DNA of 64,000 bases from Gordionus sp. m RMFG-2023 (GCF_954871325.1 NC_088778.1:9829743-9893742), one strand, 5' to 3'. Positions 1 to 11,829 are shown, counted from the stretch's first letter. Program-made: numbers and translations. The notes: a model not told the origin generated them from the sequence alone.

Positions 1-18
1 AAAGATAAAGGTTAGTGT

Positions 19-509
19 TGTGATGTTTGGGGATATTAAATTATAATATAGTTGATAGTATAATTATAATATAGTCATTAAAAGAAGTTAATTGTAGTTA
101 TTTGTTTTAAATAGGATTAGTGTACTTCAGTATATTATTATTATTATTTTAATTCAATATTATATTATTTTGCGCAATCGTTTTGTTAAAAAAAAATTAT
201 TATATTATTAGTATTATTATTAAGTTATATTGTGAATATAAAAAGAAAAAAAAATAATAAAAAGTGAGTTATCGGGTTTTTGGAAAATTTTTCGTTATTA
301 ATTCTGGGAAGAAAATTTGTTGTTGATTTTTTTTGGTTGAGAGAAGTTATTGAAAAAGAAAAATTGGTGTATGTTTTAAAAAAGAAGAAATTAAAGTAAG
401 ACAAAAAAATAATAAATATATTTGTTGTAAAAAGTAAAATAAAAATAAATTAAAAGTAACCGACCAATTTTCATCTTGTAATATTTCTATAACAAGTATA
501 AATATTAAA
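19..509 (+). repeat. 5' LTR of gypsy element 1 (3' edge inferred)
   Basis: The start is fixed by identity with the copy at 8124. The end is inferred from a primer-binding-site-like sequence that follows directly. AATAAA-type signals occur around 410-450. The 3' copy matches only the first ~215 bases. Confidence 0.65.
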
Positions 510-510
510 G

Positions 511-528
511 TGGTGGCCAAGTCGAGTC
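511..528 (+). other. Probable primer binding site of element 1
   Basis: TGGTGGCCAAGTCGAG lies just after the inferred LTR end and begins with the TGG that pairs with tRNA CCA tails. Its position matches the primer site of element 2. I do not assign the tRNA. Confidence 0.5.
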
Positions 529-537
529 TTGTTATAT

Positions 538-915
538 TTTTGAAAATTAGTTAGGTTATACCTGTGAACAGTATAAATTACCTGTGGGCGGAAGTTATTT
601 TTGAAAATTAGTTAGGTTATACCCGTGAACAGTATAAATTACCTGTGGGCGGAAGTTATTTTTGAAAAGTAGCTAGGTTATACCCGTGAACAGTATAAAT
701 TACCTGTGGGCGGAAGTTATTTTTGAAAATTAGTTAGGTTATACCCGTGAACAGTATAAATTACCTGTGGGCGGAAGTTATTTTGGAAAATTAGTTAGGT
801 TATACCCGTGGACAGTATAAATTATCTGTGGACGGAAGTTATTTTGGAAAATTATTAGGTTATACCCGTGGGACAGAAGTTTAATTGAAATAATTAATTA
901 CCTGTTGGGCGGAAG
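538..915 (+). repeat. 61-bp tandem repeat in the element 1 leader
   Basis: Five to six head-to-tail units of about 61 bases, each with TTAGGTTATACCCGTGAACA and a later CCTGTGGGCGGAAGTTATTT. The first four are nearly identical and the last two degenerate. They lie in the untranslated leader between the primer site and the first ORF, where packaging or translation signals usually sit. Confidence 0.9.
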
Positions 916-969
916 TTTACTGTTATATAGTTGTTAAGTTGAGACTTTGGCCTACCAGAAATTTTACCA

Positions 970-1195
970 AAAGCATCAATTACACGGAAGTGCTGCCCAA
1001 ATTTTGGCCTAGATAAACTTAGAGGAAATTTTGATCATAAGAGGCTATTACACGGAAGTGCTGCCCGAATTTTTGCATAGATAAATCTATTAGTAGGAAA
1101 TTCGCGCAAATTTTTACTAGAATAAGCGGTTACACGGGAGTGCTGCCCAAATTTTGGCTGATATAAAACTGTTACAGGAAATTTACACAGATTTT
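970..1195 (+). repeat. ~85-bp degenerate repeat in the element 1 leader
   Basis: Three units share the core TTACACGGAAGTGCTGCCC, at about 979, 1047 and 1130, each followed by an AT-rich segment with AGGAAATT. This is a second repeat family, separate from the 61-bp one. Confidence 0.75.
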
Positions 1196-1336
1196 GTCAA
1201 ATATTAACATATAGAGTGTGCATGTATATGTGCATAATTGGCTTATTTACGCTATTAATAATATCCTATTTGCTAACATTACAGATAACTAAGATTTTTT
1301 TCTTGAAATTAATTATAAATTTTTTGTAACGCCGGA

Positions 1337-2083
1337 ATGAAAAGTTGCAAATTTATTAAATACTGGGAGATACAATATAACATTTTGGGAGCGCTGGTTA
1401 TACTATTAATATGGGTATGTAGTCTAGTCTGGGGCAAGAGATTGAGAAGGAGTCGCAGCGTAAGAATAAGGGGACAAACATTAACAATTGAGGGGCATAA
1501 TGGGGAGGAGGATATGATGGGTAAAGTTACGTGGCTACCTGTTCAAGAATTAATTAAGGGGTGGACGGATAGTGATGTTAGTAGAGATTTATATAGTTCT
1601 GATAAACGTTATTTCGAAAGTAATCAAGAGTTACGACCGTATAGAGAGCCCAGAGAGAATTCTCGGGGGAGAAAATTAGAGATAAAACAAAATTTTGTGC
1701 CGCGTGAAAGAGGAGTAATGAGTTGTTATAATTGTGGAAAACCAGGTCATATGCTCAGAGAATGCCGTGAGGCAAAATGTTTTGGGTGTGGAAAGTTAGG
1801 ACATATAGCTCCGTATTGTCCAAATAAGCAGGAGAGATTAAGATGTACGGGTTGTGGTCGATTTGGGCATAATAAAGGGGAGTGCAATACGAGCAATTAC
1901 AATAATAAAAGCGGTTTTCCACAAAGAGAAATTGGTCCCAGTGCTTCAAATGTGAGGACAATTGAGCGGGAGGAAACGGAGGGGGTTCGGGTAGTAAATA
2001 TCAAAGAAGTGGAGGAGAGAAATATGGAATGTTTTCGGTGCCGACAGACTGGACATGTGGCGATGAATTGTAAAAACTTGTGA
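1337..2083 (+). CDS. Gag-like ORF1 of element 1: membrane segment and four zinc knuckles
   Basis: The 248-residue frame has a hydrophobic segment at residues 15-32 followed by a basic stretch (KRLRRSRS). Four CCHC zinc knuckles of CX2CX4HX4C form lie at about residues 130-143, 148-161, 170-183 and 232-245, as in retroviral nucleocapsids. Between them I see no recognisable capsid domain. Element 2 has the same plan: membrane segment near the N-terminus, knuckles at the C-terminus. The knuckles imply RNA binding; the membrane role is inference. The stop is followed by CTATATGA, the same context as in element 2. The true N-terminus could lie further upstream. Confidence 0.75.
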   Translation: MKSCKFIKYWEIQYNILGALVILLIWVCSLVWGKRLRRSRSVRIRGQTLTIEGHNGEEDMMGKVTWLPVQELIKGWTDSDVSRDLYSSDKRYFESNQELRPYREPRENSRGRKLEIKQNFVPRERGVMSCYNCGKPGHMLRECREAKCFGCGKLGHIAPYCPNKQERLRCTGCGRFGHNKGECNTSNYNNKSGFPQREIGPSASNVRTIEREETEGVRVVNIKEVEERNMECFRCRQTGHVAMNCKNL

Positions 2084-2178
2084 CTATATGACGGCGAAAA
2101 ATCGGCAGGACCGGTCGGGGCGCAGAGGTTGAAATGGACAAAGGAGCGGTATAACCAGGAAGAAATAAATAAGGAGGG

Positions 2179-5100
2179 GTGTGTAAATATGTTACAAGAG
2201 GGTCTAGTACATGTCCCTGTCCAAGAGTGATGATAAATTTGGGGGGAAGAATGGTACCCATGTTGTTTGATACTCGAGCCGCCATTTCGGTAATTGGATA
2301 TAATGGATATCAGAGTATTTGGCCTGGGGAAATGATAGAGAATGAGGTGTTAAGAATAAGACAATTCGATGGGACCCTGTTGAATGCGATGGGTAGGGTA
2401 GAGATTATAGCAACATTGGAGGAAAGAATTGAAATATTAGATTTATGGGTTATCAATCGGAACATAGAGGCGGTGTTGGGATGGGATTGGATAACTAGGA
2501 TTGGTCCATGGTATAGTTTTTGGGGAGTATTTTCGTGGTGGGGCATATTTGTACCAATAACGAGTGAGGAGTATGCCGTTATGACATTGAGAGAAAATGT
2601 GTTGCCGGGAATTGAGAACATGTGTACTGAGGAAACCAGAGGAAATAATTTTAGGAGCGTAACAGGAAGCGATAATCCAAGGGGCGAGGTAAGGAGAAAT
2701 AATTCTAGGAGCGAAACAAGGAGCGATAATTTAAGGAGCGAAACAAGGAGCGATAATTTAAGGAGCGAAATAGGGAGAAATAATTTTAGGAGCGGAACAA
2801 GGAGCGAAATAGGGAGAAATCATTCCAGGAGCGAAATCAGGGAAGATAACCCAAGGAGAGTAACGGGAGAAGACCCAAGGAACGAAACAAATGGAAATAA
2901 CTCAAGGAGCATAACAAGAGGAGCCAGACGAAGGAACGAAGCAAAAGGAAATAACCCCAGGAGCGTAACAAGAGAAGTCAATCCAAGGAGCGAAGCAGAG
3001 GGAAATAACGCAAGGAGCGTAACCGGAGGAGTCAATTCAAGGAGTGGGGCCGAGGGAAATAACCCAGGGAGCGTAATAAGAGAAGCCAAGTTAAGGAGCG
3101 AAACAAGGGGATGTAACCCAAGGAGCGTAACAAGGGAAGACCCGTCAAGGAGCGAAATAGACCAGTTAAGGAGCAAAACAAGGGAGACGCCTAGAGAAAA
3201 TTGGGAATTAATGAGGGACAGAACACCGCTTAGTGAAGAAGAATTGATAACTAAGGAGGAGAGAGGAGAATTGGCTATGACCCAAGTACAAGAAGGAGTC
3301 CGGAGATTAGTACAAAGCTATCAGGAAATTTTTAATGAAGACTTAGGATGCCTCAGGGACTATGAAGTAGACGTTAAGTTGAGAGATGGTTGTGTCCCAA
3401 AGTTCTGTGCGTTACGGCGGATACCATTTGAGTGGAGAAAGGAAGTCGAGCTGGAATTGGATCAATGGGTACAAAAAGGAATTGTTTGTCCTGTGGAATA
3501 CAGTGAGTGGGCAACTCCATTGGTGCCGGTGAAGAAAGCGAATGGAAAACTCCGTTTATGTGCTGATTTTCGAGTTACATTAAATCCATGGGTCGTGGAG
3601 GTCAAATATCCATTGCCAAGAATTGAGGAAATACTGGCCAATTTAAAGGGAAGCGTGTATTTTTCAAAAGTGGATTTTTCTAATGCCTATCTGCAATTAC
3701 GTGTACGATCAGAGGTAAGGAAGTTATTAACTATTACTACGCCGAATTCGCGTTTTGTAGATTACCATTCGGACTTAGTGTCTCAGCTCCTATTTTTCAG
3801 CGGACAATGGCTGCTGTTTTCCAAGGAATGGAGGGAGTTTTCTACTATATGGATGATGTGTTGGTGACTGGAAGGACGCCTGAACAACATGAGCGGAGAT
3901 TGGAGGAAGTATTTAGAAGAATAAGGGAAAAAGGATTGCGGGCCAGTGAGTAGAAAAGTGTGTTGGGAGTTATGGAAGTGACGTATCTGGGGCACTAAAT
4001 TACGGGAAAGGAAGTGAGACCCTTAGACAAGAATATGACTGGTATTAATAATAGGATAAGACCTAGTAATAAAGCGGAAGTGCATGCCTTTTTGGGAATG
4101 GTCAATTATTACCATCGGTTTGTGGAGGGATTTGCTCAGATAGCCGCGCCGTTGTATCAATTGCTAAGGAAAGGAGAGAAATTTGAATGGACAGATGAAC
4201 AGGAGATGGCCTTTAAGGAGCTGAAATGCAAAATTGGAAGAGAACCCATTTTAGTATGCTTCAACAACGAATTGGAGGTATTTGTGGCTGTAGACGCGTC
4301 AAATAAAGGGGTAGGAGGAGCTCTATTACATTGTATTGATGGGTTGGAAAGGCTAGTGTTATTTTTCTCAAGGATATTTAGAGCAGCAGAGACTAGGTAT
4401 TCGGTGATTGAACAAGAAGCGCTTGCCGTAATTTTTGGGTTGACGAAATGTCGAGAGTATTTGATTGGGCGCCGGTTTGTGATTTACACGGACCATAAGC
4501 CGCTGGTACATCTGTTTAAGAAAGATAATAAGGAGCTGATGCTGTCGCCTCGCTTGCAAAGATGGCTATTGCTTGTAGGCAGCTTTGACGTACAAGTGAG
4601 GTATCGTCGGGGAAAAGAAAACTACTTACCGGACATTTTATTTCAGTGTGGAGCGGGAGAGGATTTTGGTGAAAAAGAACAGGAGGAAAGAGATGAGGAA
4701 AATGAGCAAATACTGATTAGAACGATGGCTGGGATATCCAGGGGTGGGCCAGTGACCTGGGAGGTAATTAAAAAAGATACCTTAAAGGATCGAGAATTAA
4801 GACGAGTCAAAGCATGCCTAAAGGGACGGAAGGCCTGGCAAGACGGGGATAAAACGTTCAAGTATATAGAGAAGGAGTTGGCAATTATAGATTAATGTTT
4901 AGTTTCCAGGGAATCGGAGTGTAATACCGATCAAGTTAAGGGAAGCCGTGATGGCAATGATTCATGCGGGACATCAAGGAATGGAGAGAATGAAACAGTG
5001 GGGGCGGGAGTATGTGTGGTGGCCAGGAAAAGACATTGAAAACATCAGTCGAGCTTGTGTGAGGTGTGATTCATGGGCGCCTATGCCTCGAAAAGACAGA

Positions 5101-5860
5101 GAAAGTGTATGGCCGAAAGCAACCCAGCCGTGGGACCGCATTCACTTGGATTTCTTTGATTTCGAAAATAAGATATATATATTAGTGGTAGATGCTTTTT
5201 CGAAATGGGTGGAGTATGAGGAAGTGAAAGGATTAACCACTCAAGTAGTCATAAAAGTATTGAAAAATTTATGGGCTAAATTTGGGGTCGCTAAGACAGT
5301 GGTTTCAGATGGGGGTCCTGCATTTATAAGTAAACAATTCAAAGTCTTTTGTAGCGAAACACGTTTTAATGCCGCCTTACCACCCAAATTCCAATGGACA
5401 GGCGGAAAGGATGGTGGCGGTCGTAAAGAATTGGTTAAAAAAATCGAAGGATGGGGGCGGAGAGATATGGGTAGCTGTGGCGTATTATAACAAAAGTAAA
5501 AAGGGGAATGAGCCGTCACCGGCAGAAAAGTTTTTAGGACGGAGAACGCGAATGTGGTTGGATTCATTGAGGCCGGCAAATCAAGAAAATGAACGGGTAG
5601 ATACGAGAAATGAAGCGGAATTTATGATGGGGCAAGCTGTATGGGCAAGAATATTTGGAAATAAAAAGAAATGGGAGCCCGGGGTGATTGTGGAAAATAT
5701 GGGAGATCACGTAAATAAAGTCGAATTTGCCGACGGGAGACAAGGAGTTAGGTACAGGGATCAACTCAGGAGGCGAATCGATCCCGAGACCCTGAGGGGA
5801 AGGATCTGGGAGAACAAAGGAACAAGAGTTCAAGGAGATAAGGGAGAGGGGAATGTATAA
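2179..5860 (+). pseudogene. Broken pol of Ty3/gypsy element 1
   Basis: Domain order is protease (about 2215-2500, active-site region at LFDT), a repeat-rich linker (about 2630-3190), reverse transcriptase (about 3300-4010), RNase H (about 4240-4640, VDASNKGVGGALL) and integrase (about 4940-5850, with zinc-binding H and C residues and the catalytic-core D motif in HLDFFDF). The closest relative in the window is the pol of element 2, with long blocks of near-identical residues, so the two belong to one family. This copy is broken in several places and cannot give a full polyprotein. No chromodomain is seen. Confidence 0.9.
2630..3190 (+). repeat. Minisatellite coding for Arg/Ser/Asn repeats between protease and RT
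   Basis: Roughly fifteen units of about 36-42 bases built on AGGAGCGAAACAAGG read as variants of NNxRSETRxD. It sits exactly between the protease and reverse transcriptase regions. Element 2 has a short, non-repetitive linker here, so the array expanded in this lineage. Confidence 0.85.
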
Positions 5861-7400
5861 AAGGGAAAAGCAAGAATACGTATATATGCATCTATTATGG
5901 TTAAAGTATGGAGTGTGTTTTAAAAAAAAAAATATATATATGTAAATTATGGGGGCAAGAATGAGCCATTAAGCGATAGTTCTCCTTTCAATATTTTAAT
6001 AAGCGTATCAATGAATATATTAATAGAGGAATAAAAAAAAAGGAAAAAGAAAAATATATATATATATAACCGTTTGGGAAGGGAGCGTTTTATTTACTTG
6101 TCCGTCTTAAAAGGGTTTAGCTTAATTTTAGCTCAAATACGCGCTTAATGAGAATATGTAAATAATAATAGGGCGCCTTTTATTCGTAATAATCTTGGTT
6201 GGTAAATTAATTTAGTTTTAGAATAAAATAGTTAATTTGGGTAATAGAGAGATAAACAGCGGAAAAAAGGGGGTCTCCGTTTGGAAAAGAGAGTTTTTTT
6301 AAAAAAAATAAAAAATAAGAGAAAGTAGAAGTATCTTCGTTTGTTTTTTGTAAGGGAATTGTGAGGTTTGAAAGTTAAAAGAGAAAAAGAAAAAAACGCT
6401 TATTAAATAATTTAATTTTAACAAGGTTATCGTGTGAATAAGAAGTTGGGGTAGAAAATAATAGAAATTATTTGAAATTTTTGAGCAGGTGATGAGAGGA
6501 AAAATTGTATTTGAGTAAAACATAAAATGTTTTGGGTAAAAGAAAAAGAGAAGAATTATATAAATTTGGCAAGCGAAATAAGTAATTAATTAATAAATGT
6601 AGAAAAGTTGTCAAAAAGGGAGTTTTAGTTGGTTAATAAATTGGGAATATAATTAGCTTGATTTGAAAGTAAACATGAGTGTGTAATTTAAGAGTATAGG
6701 GTATGTCATATTTTGTTGTTGGGCTTGTAAAAGATCGGAAATTCGCAAATTAATTCGGTTTGAAAAATCAAAGATTAGGGAATTAAGGTAAAATTTTTTT
6801 TAGATATTTAAAGGGAATATTTTTTGGGTGGTTTTTAGTTAAAATTGTTTGTGCGGAGAGTTTAAATTTCCGTTTTAAATTTTTTTGGGTGAAGAGTTTA
6901 AATTTATGATGTAAAAAAAAAAATTTTGTGAAGAGTGTAAAGGTACGTTTAAAAAAAAAATTTTTTGTGGGAAAATTTAGGTTTAAAGGAAAGGGAAATT
7001 TTTTTTTTGAACAAAGAAATTTTTGAAGAACTTAAATTTACGTTTAAAAAAAAAAAAAAAAAAAATTTGTGTGAAAATTTTTAAATTTAAGTTTTAAAAA
7101 AAAATTTTTTGAAGAGTTTAAGTTTACGTAAAAAAAAAGGAAGAAAGGAGGGAAAGGCGTAGAGTTTTGTAAAAAAAAAACCAAAAAATTAGTAAAAATA
7201 AAATATATATATTCTGCAAGGTTGTAATGAAAGGAAAAGGGGAAGGTAAGTAAAGGGCCAAAGCTAAAAGGGATGTTTGTGTAAATAAGTTATGAAATTA
7301 ATTATGTTAGGGCAAAATAAGAAGAAATGGGAAAGTTAGAAGGGGAAGAGTGAGGGCAATCAATATTATGTTATAATATACCGAAAAGGAAAAAGAATAG
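5861..7400 (+). other. Non-coding 3' region of element 1
   Basis: About 1.5 kb between integrase and the accessory frames without a convincing ORF. It is rich in A and T runs. Between about 6845 and 7135 a degenerate ~45-bp unit (AGAGTTTAAATTTACG then A-runs and T-runs) recurs about six times. Confidence 0.7.
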
Positions 7401-7405
7401 CTGGC

Positions 7406-7741
7406 ATGATCCGAAGCTGGATATTTGAAGATTATGAAGTGCATCTATTTGTAATTCCCAGGTATGCAGGATTACAAGGATTTGCCCAGTGGAGGGAACG
7501 ACAACGATGGAGAAATGTAAGAATGCGATTTCCATGGAGGGAGCAAGGATCATGGAGGGAACAAGGAACGAGATTGGGAAGCGACATAGTGAATATTCGG
7601 AGGATGCAGGTGGATAGTAGACAGTGCTACAACTGCGGGGAGCCAGGGCACCTACGGGCTCAATGTACGCGTAGCGGAAGGAGAGCGAGAAGAAGACGGG
7701 CGTCGAGAAGAGGACGGACAAGGAGATCAGAGTTATCATGA
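7406..7741 (+). CDS. Accessory ORF of element 1: extra zinc knuckle and Arg-rich tail
   Basis: The 111-residue frame lies between integrase and the 3' LTR, where gypsy-like elements may carry an envelope or accessory gene. It has one CCHC knuckle (CYNCGEPGHLRAQC, about residues 79-92) followed at once by a very basic tail (RRARRRRASRRGRTRR). No signal peptide or membrane segment is seen, so it is not an envelope. A knuckle plus Arg-rich tail suggests nucleic-acid binding. Base use is more GC-rich than the flanks, which supports a real coding past. The next frame overlaps its end by four bases (ATGA). Confidence 0.55.
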   Translation: MIRSWIFEDYEVHLFVIPRYAGLQGFAQWRERQRWRNVRMRFPWREQGSWREQGTRLGSDIVNIRRMQVDSRQCYNCGEPGHLRAQCTRSGRRARRRRASRRGRTRRSELS

Positions 7742-8007
7742 GAAAATACAGCGGGTCAACCGTATGGATGGAGGAGCGGGAGCGGGTGAAGTCGAGGAGG
7801 GAGGAACAACTAGGAACAAATGGGCAGACGATGCGTGACCGAAGATCAGAAGTCCGAGAAGAGGAGAATGCGGAGGAGCGGGAAGTTAACGGGGAACAGG
7901 AGCAACTAGCGTTGGAGCAAATGAGGGAAGCGGTGGTGGAAACCATGACGGATCCGGATGAAAGCCTGGCGTGGGAGGAGCTCATGAGCTGGGAGAGATT
8001 GGAGTAG
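7738..8007 (+). CDS. Accessory ORF of element 1: charged, probably helical
   Basis: The 89-residue frame starts inside the stop of the preceding one (ATGA overlap). It is rich in Glu and Arg (EEENAEEREVNGEQEQ) and looks helical or coiled. No domain is recognised. It may be a separate accessory product or part of a decayed 3' gene. Confidence 0.4.
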   Translation: MRKYSGSTVWMEERERVKSRREEQLGTNGQTMRDRRSEVREEENAEEREVNGEQEQLALEQMREAVVETMTDPDESLAWEELMSWERLE

Positions 8008-8021
8008 GGGAACGAAACGGA

Positions 8022-8114
8022 ATGACTATGGAAGACTGGGAGCTGGAACACCTTTTGGAGTACATCCTGTCGGAGGATGAGGATGAAGATGACGGGGACT
8101 CTGGTTTTATGTAA
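8022..8114 (+). CDS. Short acidic ORF before the polypurine tract of element 1
   Basis: The 30-residue frame has an acidic run (SEDEDEDDGD) and ends at the polypurine tract directly before the 3' LTR. It is too short to call a gene with confidence, but its strong charge bias and position after two other GC-richer frames make it worth recording. Confidence 0.3.
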   Translation: MTMEDWELEHLLEYILSEDEDEDDGDSGFM

Positions 8115-8123
8115 AGGGGGAAG

Positions 8124-8345
8124 TGTGATGTTTGGGGATATTAAATTATAATATAGTTGATAGTATAATTATAATATAGTCATTAAAAGAAGTTAATTGT
8201 AGTTATTTGTTTTAAATAGGATTAGTGTACTTCAGTATATTATTATTATTATTTTAATTCAATATTATATTATTTTGCGCAATCGTTTTGTTAAAAAAAA
8301 AAAATTATTATATTATTAGTATTATTATTATTATCAAGTTGTAAT
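8124..8345 (+). repeat. 3' LTR of gypsy element 1 (short copy)
   Basis: It repeats the first ~215 bases of the 5' LTR, identical apart from A-run and TTA-run lengths, and follows the purine tract AAAGGGGGAAG. Similarity ends near 8345. Confidence 0.85.
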
Positions 8346-8489
8346 TGAAAAAAGTAGGATTTTATTCATCCATTTTAAGAAATTGTTGGACAAAATGAAA
8401 TAAAGAAAACCATCGTGAAGTGTATATATGGAGAATCAATGATTAATTGTTGTGATAAATTATATTTAAATGTTTATATTTTTGTAACC

Positions 8490-8850
8490 CGTCATTACAG
8501 AGAAACCATTACAAATTATAGGGAATGTCGTTTATAGAGAATTATTTTATAGAGAAGGTACTTTACAGAGAAATATTTATAGAGAAAACAATTATAAAGA
8601 ATGTCGTTTATAGACAAAGGTGTATATAGAGAATGATTTTACAGAGAATGATTTTATAGAAAATGATCTTACAGAGAATAATTTTATAGAAAATGATTTT
8701 AAAGAGAATGATTTTATAGAGAATGATTTTACATAGAATGATTTTATAGAAAAAAATTATAGAGAATGTATTTTACAGAGAATGTATTTTATATAGAATG
8801 TATTTTATAGAGAATTATTTTATAAAGAATTTTATTTAAAGAATATGATT
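8490..8850. repeat. Left inverted end of the MULE-like element
   Basis: Degenerate tandem units of about 16-20 bases around ACAGAGAATGATTTTATAG. The right end holds the reverse complement. Confidence 0.8.
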
Positions 8851-9179
8851 AATACCATGTTTAAGACGTTTTTATATGATAAACCTATAAATCTATTAAA
8901 TAAGAGCTTAGCAATATTCATTTCGAAATATTAATAATTTTTATTCATATAAAAATAAACATTGTGTAAATAATATACCAATATAAAAAAATACTAATAT
9001 ATGATTAAATTAAACATTAGAATTTTTATTATGGGATAAAGCCCTTAAATAATCCAGCATGGTTCTAGTGAAAATCTTCAATAATTAAAAAAATCCTTTA
9101 GGTATTGTTCCGATTTGTAACAATTCAGGCTATCTTCGTCTTTGAGAGCTAAAAATGAAAAATTTTTTAAATTGATAAT

Positions 9180-9340
9180 ATAATATAATTACTAACTATT
9201 TATAAATTTCCAGATCGTTGGATGAAGGGAACTTATATGAGACAAAAAACTTCGACGTCAACCCTCTACTGAATTATTAGTATTCGATTCACGAGATAGT
9301 GTCGATTCGTAACAATTCCATAGAGAAATGCTAAATATTA
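9180..9340 (-). pseudogene. C-terminal fragment of a MULE-type transposase
   Basis: Reading the minus strand gives LWNCYESTLSRESNTNNSVEG, close to the conserved late motif of Mutator-like transposases in animals (W-N-x-Y ... RTNN-x-VEG-W). The frame breaks after this and is not functional. It lies in the right order with the fragment at 10071-10253 for one minus-strand gene. Confidence 0.6.
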
Positions 9341-9576
9341 GCGACCTCCTCTCCATCGCTATCATTTTTCTAATCCACGTCTCTTCAAAATATTTTATCA
9401 AGGGGGCAAGAATATTCCTATTTTTCTAATAGAATTTAGAGGCACATAATTCCCCGAATCCATGAATTATATCCTCAACTGTACATATGCTAGTGACATT
9501 AACATTTTTATGTACATAGCAAAATTTGTTTGGTCCTGTATGCATTGCAATAGCAGATTTTTTTTTGTGACGAATC

Positions 9577-9680
9577 CCGGAAAAAAAACCCCCGGAAAAA
9601 AGCCCCCGAAAAAAACCCCGGAAATAAACCCCCGGAAAATAACTTCCGGAAAAAAACCCCCGGAAAAAAAACCCCGAATT
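9577..9680. repeat. CCCCCGGAAAAAA simple tandem array
   Basis: About eight degenerate units of roughly 13-14 bases (CCCCCGGAAAAAA), a sharp local break from the AT-rich background. The open frame across it is repeat-driven. Confidence 0.85.
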
Positions 9681-10070
9681 TTTTTTTCGAATTTACTTAA
9701 GATCTAATAATATCGGTATATTTTTATTTGGATTAACTACCTACAAGCTATCGTTCAAGTTTGGTTTCATCGGCAGCCACCTCGCATTTTATTTTTTTTA
9801 TCAATACCCAGATTGATGGGTGTTTATTCCCAACCAGATTAGAAAAACGATGATTCCAACCTTCGCATTGATTAAACGTGCGTTCTTTGTCGGATAGAGT
9901 ACTCTCATTCACGTTTCAGGTTTCTGGAGTGAATCGAGGCAACGCTGTTAATTCAGAGTCGATAATAATGAATTTAGGATTTAAACACTTTTTTTATTTG
10001 ATTAAAGATATTAATGTTATCTTGTTAACGACGTGATGTCATCAGAACATAAATAACGGGGATAATGGTT

Positions 10071-10253
10071 TTATGCTTCATCCCGCGGATGGTGTATATT
10101 TGCTGGAAGAAAAAGACATGTCTTGAATGTGCCATTTGCACACCATTTATCGCATGCTGATAAAAATTGTAAATTTTTGATGGTTAAGAATATGATGCAT
10201 TGGTGATCATTATGAACACTATCATATAACAAATAAAACGAAAATATTTGCAT
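10071..10253 (-). pseudogene. MULE-type transposase fragment (DGTFK-like motif)
   Basis: The 60-residue minus-strand frame contains LQFLSACDKWCANGTFKTC, matching the segment just before the DDE core in animal Mutator-like transposases (usually W-x-x-DGTFK, here with N for D). Surrounding sequence carries no further open frame, so it is a remnant. With the fragment at 9180-9340 it identifies the 8490-17541 element as MULE-like. Confidence 0.6.
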
Positions 10254-11829
10254 TTTTAATTAAGTAGTTACCATTAAATAGCTACATTTTTACAAAACTG
10301 CTAAAAGTAAGGAGTTACTTATATATATATATCTTAATAAATATAATTAAATAATAAATTTAAATTTGTAAAATTTTTTTACATTCCATTACATTATTAT
10401 AGAGATTTGATTTAAATCTTAGCCAATGAATACTCATTTTATATAAATATATTATAATATATCCGATTAAACGTAATTTAATTGATCCGGCTAGCCCAGA
10501 ATCTACTATCCACTAGATACTAATAAAATTATAACCTTCTAATATTTAATATTATTCAAATACTGTAATTTTTTCCCTATAACTATGCAGAGCTTAAGTA
10601 ATTATTACAAATATTTACACAAAAATGTTATATATTATATAGACATAGGCGTAGCCAGGATTTTCCTAAGGGAGGGGGGGTTAAAAATAGTTTATAAAAT
10701 ATTAAGCCTGGAACAAATATGAAATATATTTTTATTAGTTTAAATATAATATAATAAATTACTTATATATATACATTAATATAAAAGCATGGTAATAATT
10801 TATTCCAAACAAGTATAAGAAATTTATTTATAAAAAGTAAGTAGACATATAGTTGATATTCCTCTATTATATAGAATTAGTTACAAAATACTAAGTAAAA
10901 TTCCACTTTTACAGACATATTTGACAGTTAGAGAATATATTTCAACAAATTTTACTAATCAATGCTCTTGATAATAAATATAGCAACAATTTGCAATCAA
11001 TTATTTAACGCCATCTATTTATTTTAAATAAAAAATGAGATTAAAAATTAATCTTCAAATTATTCATTCTATAATGTCTTTAAAAGATATTTTCCGATGT
11101 CCTTATCAATATTTTATAGTTTTCTGTAAAATCTATAATTCGCTATATTGGTGAAAATTACATGATTGTCAATGATATTATATAAAATTAGATATACTAT
11201 AAATCTACGATATATAAAAGTAATGCTTTATAAAAAATGCTAATTATTATGGGTATGACTAAATCTGCATTGCCAAACTGCATTGCCAAACTGCATTGCT
11301 AAAATGCATTGCTAAAAAGCAATTAATCATAATCAATCAAAATTGGATTATATAATATATTTTTTTTAAATAATTTTCATAAACATTTTTTTTAATGTAC
11401 ATAAATCAATTTTTTATTCAGTAAAAAATTGAGATTAAATATCAAATAATTTATTATTCTATTTTTAAGTAATATTATTGGAAAAAAAAATATATTTACT
11501 AGTACAACTTAAATTTTATTTTTCAATTGCAAAATTTAACAAATATAATCCATAAGAGGGCGTTAAATGCATAGATATAAAAATTCTTAGGTAACCAGAA
11601 TAATTATTGGATAGCGCTTTTTTATATTTGGGTGTAAATACATGTGAAAAACCTAACATTTTTTTAAAAAATATAGGTTTCTTTGACATTTAATTAATGA
11701 GTAGGTTTAGAATCGAAAAATAGTAGAAAATTTGTAAGGAACATATTGATGGCGTTATTGATCAAAATCTCTTCATTTTGAGTTTATACTTGTATATTTA
11801 GGTGTTAAACATTATCCTAAAAATATTTT

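Larger units (their letters stand above)
19..8345 (+). mobile_element. Ty3/gypsy LTR retrotransposon 1 (broken)
   Basis: A long terminal repeat beginning TGTGATGTTTGG occurs at 19 and again at 8124. Over about 215 bases the two copies differ only in the lengths of simple runs, so insertion looks fairly recent. The internal part carries, in order, a tandem-repeat leader, a zinc-knuckle ORF, a pol region with protease, reverse transcriptase, RNase H and integrase, a long purine/T-rich stretch, and small accessory frames ending at a polypurine tract (about 8113-8123). The element is broken, with a handful of disabling changes in pol, and the 3' repeat is shorter than the inferred 5' one. Its pol is clearly related to element 2 at 32385. 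No envelope gene is visible. Confidence 0.9.

Noticed and set aside
2820-3176. Minus-strand Leu-rich ORF of 118 residues
   Set aside because: Antisense shadow of the coding minisatellite in pol of element 1.
9462-9707. 81-residue ORF rich in Pro and Lys
   Set aside because: The second half is the CCCCCGGAAAAAA simple repeat; no support for a gene.
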